Shown: piece by piece, positions 1-5,678 of the stretch
Position numbering within the stretch: the stretch's first letter is position 1
Layout of the letters: every line of letters begins with the position of its first letter
Source: Baffinella frigidus
Taxonomy: Eukaryota > Cryptophyceae > Cryptomonadales > Baffinellaceae
Direction of reading: 5' to 3'
Length of the DNA stretch: 11,145 nt
NCBI GenBank assembly: GCA_026770585.1
Contig: MU646491.1
Span: 569,228-580,372, forward strand
Translations under genes and position numbers: made by a program
Notes under the pieces: generated by a model
The model's database searches: none
Seen by the model: the letters and a program-made list of their open reading frames with translations, nothing else
Told to the model about the DNA's origin: nothing

Positions 1-324
1 GGGTTTGGGGTTTAGGGTTTGGGGTTTGGGGTTTGGGGTTTAGGGTTGAGGGTTTAGGGTTTAGGGTTTGGGGTTTGGGGTTTGGGGTTTAGGGTTAAGG
101 GTTTGGAAAGGGTTTGGAGTTTAGAGTTTGGGGTTTAGAGTGAAGGGATGAGGGTTGAGGGTTTGGGGTTTGGGGTTTAGGGTTTGGGGGTTGGGGTTTG
201 GGGTTTAGGGTTTGGGGTTGAGGGTTTAGGGTTTAGGGTTTAGGATTTAGAGTTTAGGGTTTGGGGTTTGGGGTTTGGGGTTTAGGGTTTAGGGTTTAGG
301 GTTTAGGGTTTAGTTTTTAGGGTT
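1..324 (+). repeat. Degenerate telomeric heptamer tract (TTTAGGG/TTTGGGG)
   Basis: The tract is almost entirely G-rich heptamers, mixing TTTAGGG and TTTGGGG with occasional single-base changes such as TTGAGGG and TTTAGAG. The G-rich strand is the plus strand. A left-hand chromosome end would read CCCTAAA on this strand, so the tract is interstitial, inverted, or a place where the assembly stopped. Relative to the minus-strand gene at 869-1681 it reads CCCTAAA in the sense direction. It runs directly into a fragment of that gene's 3' end at 325. Confidence 0.93.
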
Positions 325-360
325 TGCCCCGTGGCGCTCGTCTCAGCCTCCTCCTCTCAT
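325..360 (-). pseudogene. Short copy of the 3' end of the 869-1681 gene
   Basis: About 36 bases match the end of the minus-strand gene (GTGGCGCTCGTCTCAGCC on the plus strand). The copy is flanked on one side by the telomeric tract and on the other by the foldback element starting at 361, which may have cut it off. It is the most diverged and shortest of three copies (here, 641-720 and the gene itself). It is too short to act as a gene; it is a duplicated fragment. Confidence 0.7.
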
Positions 361-564
361 TTGTTTGGATACTAGGACCCTACGGTAGCAACCCCCTAGG
401 GACCTAGGGATCACCTAGGGGGGCGAATAGATGGCTGGTTCACGCTGAGGTGTACCTCTGGTGAAAATTACTACAGAAAAAGTGTACCAGCCATCTATTC
501 ACCCATAGGAAATTCCTAGGACCCTAATGGTTTGCTACCGTAGGGGTCCTGCCATCCAACAAAA
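361..564. mobile_element. Foldback/MITE-like element
   Basis: The outer arms, 361-393 and 529-564, are imperfect inverted repeats sharing CTACGGTAGCAA and a GGATNNNAGGACC end. The inner arms, GAATAGATGGCTGGT at 425-439 and its exact complement at 486-500, form a 15-bp perfect stem. The centre holds AAAATTACTACA, a motif that recurs in other foldback elements in this window. There is no coding capacity, so this is a non-autonomous element or a long hairpin. No clear target-site duplication was found. Confidence 0.75.
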
Positions 565-615
565 TCGCTCCACTACCCGGATCTGGTTCACTTCGGGCTG
601 TTCGAGGTTTCCCCT
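565..615. other. Short spacer, no gene seen
   Basis: Unique-looking sequence between the foldback element and the next telomeric heptamers. I see no open reading frame, hairpin or repeat copy in it. Confidence 0.5.
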
Positions 616-644
616 CAGGGTTTAGGGTTTAGAGTTTAGGGGTT
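616..644 (+). repeat. Short telomere-like heptamer block
   Basis: About four heptamers (TTTAGGG, TTTAGAG, TTTAGGGG) lie directly against the second copy of the gene 3' end at 641-720. The arrangement, gene end then telomeric repeats, matches that at 1-360. Confidence 0.75.
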
Positions 645-720
645 ACCCCGTGGCGCTCGTCTCAGCCGCATCCTCCCATTTCCGCCGATTCCGCGCAGAA
701 GTCCCCGCCTGCCTTTTCTT
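641..720 (-). pseudogene. Second copy of the 3' end of the 869-1681 gene
   Basis: About 80 bases match 867-946 at high identity. On the minus strand they encode the same C-terminal peptide (GTSARNRRKWED, then ETSATG) and end at the same GGGTAA. A minus-strand reading frame of 84 codons (643-897) runs through the intervening insert and into this copy, but it begins in another frame inside the real gene. It is best read as a duplicated exon end, not a separate gene. An alternative is that this is a second exon or an alternative terminal exon. Confidence 0.72.
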
Positions 721-866
721 TCTTTCTTGATTTCTTCGTAGGACCCTACGGTAGGAACCCCTAGGGACCTCGAATTGCTGACGGGAGAAACTCCAGATAT
801 TTCTCGGGTTTAGCTGAAAATTACTACAGTACCCGACCCAGTTATAAGCTGCTACGGGTTGTTGGT
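721..866. mobile_element. Insert between the two gene-end copies, foldback-related
   Basis: This 146-bp insert separates the 641-720 copy from the gene. It contains GGACCCTACGGTAG then AACCCCTAGGGACCT (741-770), shared with the left arm of the element at 361-564, and the GAAAATTACTACAG motif (815-828) found in that element's centre. It appears to be a decayed relative of the same family. No terminal inverted repeat could be defined with confidence. Confidence 0.5.
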
Positions 867-868
867 GG

Positions 869-1681
869 TTACCCTGTAGCGCTCGTCTCGGCCTCATCCT
901 CCCATTTCCGCTTATTCCGCGCAGAAGTCCCGCCCTGCCTTTTCACCCCCGGTTTCCCCGGTTTCACCCCCCCGGATGTTCCCGGTGTCACCCCACTCGA
1001 TGATCCAAACCGCTGCGCGTCGCCCCCCCCCCACTGCGCTGCCGCCGCTATTTTCTGCGCCTCCGCTTCAGCCCTCCCCTTGTAGATCCCGGTTTGCTTG
1101 TGTTTCTTGACCCCCTTGAGATGATATTCCGGTTTCTGATAATCATCCCTTAGAGGGACGAAGAAACGACCTTGCATCTTCCCCCCTTCTGCTCTCGCAT
1201 AATCAACCCCCGCCGTCTTCCCCCCTTCTACTCTCTCATAATCAACCCCCGCGGTCTTCGCCCCTTGTGCTCTCTCATTCTTCCCCCCTCCTGCTCGCTC
1301 ATAATCAACCCCCAGCGCCGTCTCCGCTGTTTTCTTCGCCCCCCCTGCTGACCTCTCATAATCCACCCCAAGTCCTCTATCCCCACTTACCCCCCCGGCG
1401 CCCCCCCCCTGCTGCTGAGCGCGGATCCCGAGCACTCCTCCACCAAGTCCCGGCCTGGTGAACGCCGGAGACATCGCCGGACGCAGGCGCAGGCTCGAGA
1501 CAAACGACGCAGATGTGGCTGGGCATACTCCGCCGACGCCTCGTTGTTGAGCGTCGAGGAACGTCCAGCGCGCCGCGGGCGAGAGCGCAGGAGGCACGAA
1601 CGCCTGGGCGCAGGCAGCCAGCACCAGCAACTTCACGAACAAGAAACGTGGAAGTGAGGAGAATCCGGAGAGCAGAGACAT
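869..1681 (-). CDS. Predicted plastid-targeted protein with GVDYER repeats, unknown function
   Basis: 270 residues from the methionine at 1679-1681. An in-frame upstream methionine at 1786 would add 35 basic residues and bury the signal peptide, so I prefer the inner start. Residues 1-27 form a signal peptide (hydrophobic core FLFVKLLVLAACAQA). Cleavage after AQA leaves Phe at +1 (FVPP), the hallmark of bipartite targeting to red-derived complex plastids. A Ser/Arg/Ala-rich, nearly acid-free stretch follows, like a transit peptide. GVDYE/AR motifs start near residues 105, 124, 145 and 158; the last two units are 13 residues apart (GVDYERVEGGKTA). The rest is basic and Gly-rich: a DDYQKPEYHLKG segment, then a KRKWED tail. 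I recognise no enzyme domain. The stop is in GGGTAA, which could also be a splice donor, so the gene may continue leftward. Its 3' end is duplicated at 325-360 and 641-720. Confidence 0.68.
   Translation of the reverse strand: MSLLSGFSSLPRFLFVKLLVLAACAQAFVPPALSPAARWTFLDAQQRGVGGVCPATSASFVSSLRLRPAMSPAFTRPGLGGGVLGIRAQQQGGGAGGVSGDRGLGVDYERSAGGAKKTAETALGVDYERAGGGKNERAQGAKTAGVDYERVEGGKTAGVDYARAEGGKMQGRFFVPLRDDYQKPEYHLKGVKKHKQTGIYKGRAEAEAQKIAAAAQWGGGDAQRFGSSSGVTPGTSGGVKPGKPGVKRQGGTSARNKRKWEDEAETSATG
1178..1369 (-). repeat. GVDYER coding minisatellite
   Basis: Four copies of a coding unit with core GVDYER(A/V)(E/G)GGK lie inside the minus-strand gene. The two left-hand units on the plus strand are a tandem 39-bp duplication; the other two are separated by longer Lys/Thr/Ala-rich linkers. 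The unit length is a multiple of three, so copy number can change without breaking the frame. Confidence 0.8.
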
Positions 1682-2025
1682 CGTTGGACCCGCTTCGCGA
1701 GCTCGCAACACGCTTCTTTTCCCTGACGCCTTTCTTGTGCTCACGCCGTCTCGCGCCGTTGAACACTTCAACAGGGGGGAAGACACCAGCTCGCCAGTGA
1801 GAGGAAAAGGGGGCCAAGCCTCGAATGGAGGAATCGCCTAAAGTTGACGGGTACAAATGGCTGTGCCAAAAATTGACTTTTGGCGCGAGTGAGAAAAAAA
1901 AACTAAATCCGTAATTCGTGACGCAGCGAAACGTTGTCCAAGGGAACGTTGTCCCAGCGGGACGAACTCCAAAGAGATAGAAATAGTCTCCTCATTTACC
2001 AGAACCTTGTCCCCTGCTGGTGAAG
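1682..2025. promoter_or_regulatory. Divergent intergenic region between two head-to-head genes
   Basis: About 344 bp separates the preferred start codons of the minus-strand plastid-type gene and the plus-strand WD40 gene, so both promoters should lie here. Visible elements are: a hairpin GCCAAAA (1865-1871)/TTTTGGC (1878-1884) running into TTTTGGCGCG (resembling an E2F-type site, TTTSSCGC); a direct repeat AACGTTGTCC at 1930-1939 and 1945-1954, the second copy inside the near-palindrome GGGAACGTTGTCCC; and an A run at 1893-1901. No clear TATA box is seen. Assigning transcription factors is inference. Confidence 0.5.
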
Positions 2026-3890
2026 ATGCTGGCCCTTGCTCTGCACAGTGGGCGGGTGATGTTGGTGGAAGAGGAGAATGGGGAAGTGAAGTGGGACGTG
2101 CAGGCGCACCTTCCGGGGAAATACGGCGAAGACGCGCGTCCGAGGGTAGCGATGTCACCGGGCACAGGCATTTTCGTGGCGAGTGTGGGCCTCCGTGATG
2201 AGCACTGGAAGCTCTTGGACGCCGCGAGTGGGGCGCTGCACAGGATATCTGTGAGGTGAACGGATTCTTGCAGCAAGGATGCCCGGTAGTGGCGCACAAT
2301 GGGGGAATATTCTCGGTGACGTTCTCGCCGTGCGGGCAACGGCTTGCCACGGGGGGCAAAGACGGCGCGGTGATTCTATGGGACGTTGAGACGGGGGGGG
2401 CGCAAAAAAAATTGGAGGGGGGTGCCGGCGGCGTTTGGACCTTGGCATTCTCAGCGGATGGGGTGCGGCTGGCGAGCGGGACCTCCGGGGGGTCAATACA
2501 CGTCTGGTCCGCGACGACGGGGGTGTTGATCCGCTCGATTTCACAAGCCAAGATCCATTTCTTGCTCGAGGTGGCCTTTTCCCCCGTGGACAGCGGCAGG
2601 CTCGCGAGCTGCGGCAGCGACGACCTGATTCACGTGTGGGGCGTCGTCAGCGGCGAGAAGATCAGCAGCATGGGGGGGCGTTCTTTCTCGGTGTGGTCCC
2701 CGGACGGGTGCACGATCGCCACCGCCAACTTCGGGGTGCAATTAGTCTTATCTCAGAAAACGAGTTCTAAAACTCGTTTTCTTAAGTCAATCCCCCTACA
2801 AATTCGTCAACTTATTCTTTACTCTCCGCATAAGTTGACAAATTTATAGGGGATTTGACTTAAGAAAACGAGTTTTAGAACTCGTTTTCTGAGATAAAGT
2901 CGACGCTGCGTCGGGCGCTGTGCGACTGCACATGGTCGGCCACCACCAAGAGTTCGTCTACTATCACGCCGCCGCGTTTTCGGTCGACGGGAGCAAGCTC
3001 GCCACGGGCAGCCACGACGGCTCCTGCAGGTAAACCCGAAACCCTAAATCCTGAACCCCTTACCCCCCCCCCTTTTAAAAGTTGTTACCAACAGTCCTTG
3101 ACAAGTGGACCGCTGTGTAGTAATTTTTACTCAACCAGTCGCGGTTGGTCACGTTGCTCGGGGAATTCCCCCTGTAACCTGACCAAACCCGCCCGTGACT
3201 GGTACAAATTTTAACAACCCTATATTTGAAATACCCCCTCTTCCAGCCGCGCGCCACGGGCAGCCACGACGGCTCCTGCAGGTAAACCCCAAAACCTAAA
3301 CCCTAAACCCTGAACCCTAAACCCTGAACCCTAAACCCTGAACCCTAAACCCTAAACCCTCAACCTTGAATCCTAAACCCTGAACCCTAAACCTTGAATC
3401 CTAAACCATAACCCTGACCCTAAACCCCAAACCCTAAACCCTAAACCCTGAACCCTAAACCCTAAACCCTAAACCCTAAAACCTAAACCCTAAACCCTAA
3501 ACCCTAAACCCTAAACCCCAAACCCTAGACGCTAGACGCTAGACCTTAGACGCTAGACCGTAAACCGTAAACTGTAAACCCTAAACCCTAAACCCCGCAC
3601 CCCAAACCCCACACCCCAAACCCCAAACCCTAACCCCTAACCCCTTACTCCTAAATCCTAAACCCTGCAGGGTGTGGGACTGCTCGACTGGGGCGCTCTT
3701 GCGAATCATCCACGTTGGAAATGCCGTCCTCTCCATCGCGTTGGGACGCGCTTGGGTCAGTGACGAGAAGTGCGTTGCGTTCGCGATGGGGCAGTACCCG
3801 CGGCTCGGGGCGGAGTCGCCGGTGCTTGCGCTTGAAGCGGGGGTGGTGCGGATGATCCTGGACCGCGTCTGGTGGGGCAAAAGGACCTAG
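2026..3890 (+). CDS. WD40-repeat (seven-bladed beta-propeller) protein, split gene with a transposon insertion
   Basis: Joining 2026-2250, 2274-2747, 2902-3029 and 3671-3890 gives one open frame of 348 residues. The joins assume a 23-nt intron, precise removal of a 150-bp MITE plus one target-site copy, and a 641-nt intron. Seven blades are visible, with d-strand endings GEVKWDVQAH, WKLLDAASG, VILWDVETG, IHVWSATTG, IHVWGVVSG, VQLVDAASG and CRVWDCSTG, and a-strands such as VTFSPCGQRLATGG and VAFSPVDSGRLASCG. WD40 propellers are protein-interaction scaffolds; nothing shows this one's partner. No signal peptide or extra domain is present. The start is the first ATG after an in-frame stop at 1984. 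If the MITE is not removed, the frame ends at 2847, inside the element, about two thirds of the way along. The gene is therefore either a disrupted allele or one that needs unusual RNA processing. Confidence 0.72.
2251..2273 (+). other. Candidate 23-nt intron
   Basis: The WD40 frame changes here from codons ending at 2250 to codons starting at 2274. The intervening 23 bases begin GTGAGG and end TTCTTGCAG, a good donor and acceptor. Removing exactly these joins HRIS to QGCPVV in frame, with an acceptable linker length between two blades. A 23-nt spliceosomal intron is extremely short outside ciliates and nucleomorphs. A frameshift mutation or sequencing error is the main alternative. Confidence 0.45.
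2748..2897. mobile_element. 150-bp foldback MITE inserted in the WD40 coding sequence
   Basis: The terminal inverted repeats are 43 bp and identical (2748-2790 and 2855-2897), beginning TTATCTCAGAAAACGAG. Each is itself a palindrome (GAAAACGAGTT, 4-nt spacer, complement). The 64-bp middle continues as imperfect arms (CAACTTAT/ATAAGTTG), so nearly the whole element folds into one hairpin with a loop of about 14 nt. A 4-bp target-site duplication, AGTC, flanks it (2744-2747 and 2898-2901). There is no coding capacity. The superfamily is not assigned; a 4-bp duplication fits several DNA transposon groups. Confidence 0.92.
3000..3037 (+). repeat. 38-bp direct repeat, copy 1: exon end plus splice donor
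   Basis: This segment covers the last 30 bases of the WD40 exon (GSHDGSC coding) and the first 8 intron bases (GTAAACCC). It is repeated without mismatch at 3252-3289. The reading frame stops at the TAA just after the exon, so this donor (3030-3031) is the one that must be used to reach the last exon. Confidence 0.9.
3068..3245. mobile_element. Foldback-like insert inside the WD40 intron
   Basis: Imperfect inverted arms TTAAAAGTTGTTACCAACAGTC (near 3075) and TGACTGGTACAAATTTTAAC (near 3196-3215) bracket smaller palindromes, including GGGGAATTCCCC at 3160-3171 and the stem CAACC/GGTTG near 3133. It contains GTGTAGTAATTTTTAC (3115-3130), the complement of the ATTACTACAC motif in other foldback elements here. 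Boundaries are approximate and there is no coding potential. Confidence 0.5.
3252..3289 (+). repeat. 38-bp direct repeat, copy 2: duplicated exon end and donor inside the intron
   Basis: Identical to 3000-3037, including the GTAAACCC donor, but stranded inside the intron 252 bp downstream. The telomeric array begins immediately after it. It could act as a decoy donor, though an upstream stop prevents a productive exon extension. Its preservation without a mismatch suggests a recent duplication. Confidence 0.9.
3290..3665 (-). repeat. Interstitial CCCTAAA telomeric array within an intron
   Basis: About fifty heptamers, mostly CCCTAAA and CCCTGAA on the plus strand. This is the only block in the window whose C-rich strand is the plus strand. 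Local variant clusters (CTAGACG near 3527-3558, CCGTAAA near 3558-3578, CCCCAAA near 3590-3630) show that mutated units have spread by replication slippage or unequal exchange. It ends directly at the CTGCAG acceptor of the last WD40 exon. Confidence 0.93.
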
Positions 3891-4200
3891 AGGGCCATCA
3901 AGTACGTGGGGGTTTAGGAGGGTTCAATCAAGGGATGGGTCGACACGACGGTCCTTTGGGTCCTTTAGGTTATTTTAACTCCCACCATAGGCGGAAGGTG
4001 GAACTGGTTCTGCAACAAAGCCCTGCTTCGTTTCGGGCGACGCCCGCAAGAAGCGCAGGAACACTACGGGGAACCATCTCAAGTCAATTATTGGATTGTT
4101 ACTTAGGAAACACGCCAAAAGTCAGCAATTGTTGGTCACGTTACACCGGATATCCGGTGCGGTTCCTCGTAGTGTCCCGAGTGGGAAACGCGTCTATTTC
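3891..4200. other. Intergenic region with one foldback (about 4058-4177)
   Basis: I see no credible gene downstream of the WD40 stop. GAACACTACGGGGAACC (4059-4075) and GGTTCCTCGTAGTGTCC (4161-4177) are inverted repeats with two mismatches. The perfect 16-nt palindrome CACCGGATATCCGGTG sits at 4144-4159, just inside the right arm. Confidence 0.6.
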
Positions 4201-4209
4201 ATGGGCTTT

Positions 4210-4372
4210 GGCACACAGAAGGAGGAAGGGGAGAGCAAGAGCGAGAGCGAGAGTGAGTGAGTGAGTGAGAGAGCGAGAGATTCAGAGAGAGTGAGTGAGT
4301 GTGAGAAAGAGAGTGACAGCTTCAGAGTGAGAGAGCAGGAGAGAGCGAGAGAGAGCGCGAGCGAGTTGCTTT
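4210..4372 (+). repeat. GA/GT-rich microsatellite
   Basis: A run of GAGA, GAGT and GAGC units with purines on the plus strand. It ends in GAGTTGCTTTATTGAAATGGTACAGCTG (to 4390). A very similar junction, GAGA tract then TTGCTTCATTAAAATAGTACAGCTG, recurs at 4903-4935, so the microsatellite belongs to a larger dispersed repeat. Confidence 0.85.
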
Positions 4373-4416
4373 ATTGAAATGGTACAGCTGGTCGCGAGGG
4401 CACAAACCCCCAAACC

Positions 4417-4541
4417 ACCCAGGAGGCAACCCAGGGGCAAATCTCAAGTGAACCTCTCACACATGCCACCCGATTCTGGTGGCATTTGTATGGGAGTTGA
4501 CTTAAGAAACCATCGATTTGCCCAATGGTTGCCTCCAGGGT
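4417..4541. mobile_element. Foldback element, about 125 bp
   Basis: Outer arms GGAGGCAACC..GGGCAAATC (4422-4443) and GATTTGCCC..GGTTGCCTCC (4515-4536) are inverted repeats with two mismatches. An inner perfect stem, ATGCCACC (4465-4472) with GGTGGCAT (4480-4487), has a 7-nt loop. No coding capacity. It contains GTTGACTTAAGAAA, also present at the inner end of the 150-bp MITE. Confidence 0.72.
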
Positions 4542-4601
4542 CGCCTGTAGTCGCGATCCTTCTGCACGGGGGGTTCTGGTGTGATCCGAAAGGCTGCATG
4601 G

Positions 4602-4690
4602 CTGCAGGGTAAGTTCCGGTGTCCGAAACTTATCTTTTCTGCAGGATAAGTTCCGGTGTCCGCCTATGGAGTTGAAAGAACCTCAAGGTC
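4602..4690 (+). repeat. Dispersed repeat, TAAGTTCCGGTGTCCG unit (two copies)
   Basis: CTGCAGG(G/A)TAAGTTCCGGTGTCCG occurs at 4602-4625 and 4639-4662. The second copy, plus about 40 bp downstream through GAAAGAACCTCAAGG, recurs at 5946-6006. A small hairpin, AACTTATC/GATAAGTT, lies between the two units. No function is recognisable. Confidence 0.75.
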
Positions 4691-4900
4691 CTAAAGCCCC
4701 TACGGACTACTAACGCGGAACAGTCTTTCTTCGGCATTGAATGTATCGGGGGGGCAAGTGAGATTTAATAAGTTGACAAACCGACGGCTCACGCTAGAGG
4801 GAGAGTTGTGACGAGACCAGAGGGCTCAAGCTGCATGTATCCAGAACAAATGAGGGGGGCTCGCGCTGTCCCTTTCCTTCTCCTCTTCCTTTCCCTACCG
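4691..4900. other. Gene-free spacer
   Basis: I see no open reading frame with protein character, no foldback arms and no repeat copy here, apart from CTCTTCCTTTCC-rich pyrimidines near 4875-4897. Confidence 0.5.
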
Positions 4901-4926
4901 AGAGAGAGAGTTGCTTCATTAAAATA

Positions 4927-4973
4927 GTACAGCTGAGCAGGACTACAGAAACTGTAGTCCCGCTCAGTTGTAC
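4927..4973. repeat. 47-nt near-perfect hairpin
   Basis: A 22-bp stem (4927-4948 with 4952-4973) has two mismatches and a 3-nt AAA loop; the arms start GTACAGCTGAGC and end GCTCAGTTGTAC. The right arm overlaps the left end (TACATGGGTACC) of the following CAGGGGTACC-family element. It may be a small foldback into which that element inserted at a TA. Confidence 0.8.
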
Positions 4974-5093
4974 ATGGGTACCTCGCTCACAAAAAACGCC
5001 CCACCCCTCCTAGGACCACCATAGGGCCCTAGGCATAGGCCTACTGTAGGGTCCGAGGAGGAGGCGTTTTCTTATGAGCAAGGCACCCCTGTA
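4971..5093. mobile_element. CAGGGGTACC-family MITE, copy 1 (full length)
   Basis: The inverted ends read TACAGGGGTACCTCGCTCAT-like followed by AAGAAAACGCC; the left end here is slightly mutated (TACATGGGTACCTCGCTCAC). The 60-bp middle (CCTAGGACC..ATAGGGCCCTAGGCATAGGCC) is itself largely self-complementary. TA bases at both ends and a CAGG-initial terminus fit a Tc1/mariner-pogo type MITE with TA target sites; this is inferred from end sequence only. No transposase is present in the window. Confidence 0.85.
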
Positions 5094-5097
5094 AACC

Positions 5098-5310
5098 CTG
5101 CACCCTAACCGAGAGAGGTACCCTGCACCCTAACCGAGAGAGGTAGCGAGGTGACTGCGTGTGACCCTGCACGAGAGAGGCAGAGAGGTGGCTGCTTGTG
5201 CAGGGTCACACGCAGTCACGGTTAGAGCAGGGTCTGCCTCTCTCGGTTAGAGCAGGTAGAGAGGTGACTGCGTGTGACCCTGGTGGCTGCTTGTGCACAC
5301 CAAGTGTCTC
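5098..5310. repeat. Nested direct and inverted repeats around GTGACTGCGTGTGACCC
   Basis: GTGACTGCGTGTGACCCTGC (5151-5170, extended by AC to 5172) is perfectly inverted at 5198-5219, and a third copy lies in direct orientation at 5264-5280. ACCCTGCACCCTAACCGAGAGAGGTA is tandemly repeated at 5097-5144. GAGAGAGGCAG (5174-5184) is inverted at 5234-5244. The region looks like an inverted duplication of a small unit. No gene is seen. Confidence 0.75.
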
Positions 5311-5330
5311 CTTGTGTAAATGTATTACAT

Positions 5331-5438
5331 GTATCCCTTAAGTGACCAGTGGGCTCATACGCCCTACCGTAGGGCCCTAGGACCAGCCTAGGACCTCAGG
5401 CCCCCAAATTTGGAGGCCTGGTCACTTAAGGGGTATAC
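5331..5438. mobile_element. Foldback element with CTTAAGTGACCAG arms
   Basis: GTATCCCTTAAGTGACCAG (5331-5349) is inverted at 5418-5438, with a 2-nt indel. The centre carries GCCCTACCGTAGGGCCCTAG, a palindrome-rich motif shared with other elements in this window. No coding capacity. Confidence 0.8.
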
Positions 5439-5444
5439 AGCGCT

Positions 5445-5510
5445 CTCAATGTATTGCATGGGTCTAAATGTATTGTATGGCGCTCTAAATATACTGTTCC
5501 AAATACGGTA
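5445..5510 (+). repeat. Dispersed repeat GGCGCTCTAAAT (first cluster)
   Basis: Units of AATGTATTG(T/C)A(T/C)GG..GCGCTCTAAAT recur here and at about 6605-6668. The units sit just outside foldback elements in both places, suggesting that a larger segment has been duplicated. Confidence 0.6.
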
Positions 5511-5514
5511 TGGC

Positions 5515-5590
5515 TACAGGGGTACCTCGCTCATAAGAAACCGCCGCCGCCCCTGGGACCTCCAGAGGACCCTAGGCATGGTCTACTTCT
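5515..5590 (+). mobile_element. CAGGGGTACC-family MITE, copy 2 (left part only)
   Basis: It begins TACAGGGGTACCTCGCTCAT and continues through the family middle (GACCCTAGGCATGG-like) but lacks the right arm. It is truncated near 5590 and followed by unrelated sequence. A plus-strand frame across it reads YRGTSLIRN, an incidental translation of the terminal repeat. Confidence 0.75.
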
Positions 5591-5678
5591 TCCTCTCTGA
5601 TGTACGTGTGCTCGTCCAGGAGAGCCCCCCCCCTCTGGGAAAGTCACTCCGGTCATCCTACACGGATACAGTCCCGTG

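Larger units (their letters stand above)
3030..3670 (+). other. 641-nt intron containing a foldback insert and a telomeric array
   Basis: Donor TGCAG|GTAAACCC and acceptor CCCTGCAG|GGTG join AG to G, giving CRVWDCSTG, a perfect WD40 d-strand. The intron holds, in order: a few degenerate CCCTAAA units, a foldback-like insert (about 3068-3245), an exact copy of the exon end with its donor (3252-3289), and a long CCCTAAA array (3290-3660). The acceptor directly follows the array. Confidence 0.8.

Noticed and set aside
1377-1856. 159-codon minus-strand frame and a plus-strand frame over the plastid-type gene
   Set aside because: They are alternative frames of the same GC-rich stretch; only the 869-1681 frame gives a signal peptide, FVPP motif and in-frame peptide repeats.
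1838-2551. 237-codon minus-strand frame opposite the WD40 gene
   Set aside because: It overlaps WD40 exons whose plus-strand translation is clearly a beta-propeller; the minus frame is Pro/Ser-rich with no domain.
3872-4264. 130-codon plus-strand frame after the WD40 stop
   Set aside because: It crosses a foldback element and runs into the GA microsatellite; no domain, and its start overlaps the WD40 end.
4927-4973. tRNA or microRNA precursor
   Set aside because: No cloverleaf or T-arm consensus is present, and the hairpin overlaps a transposon end; no evidence of processing can be seen.
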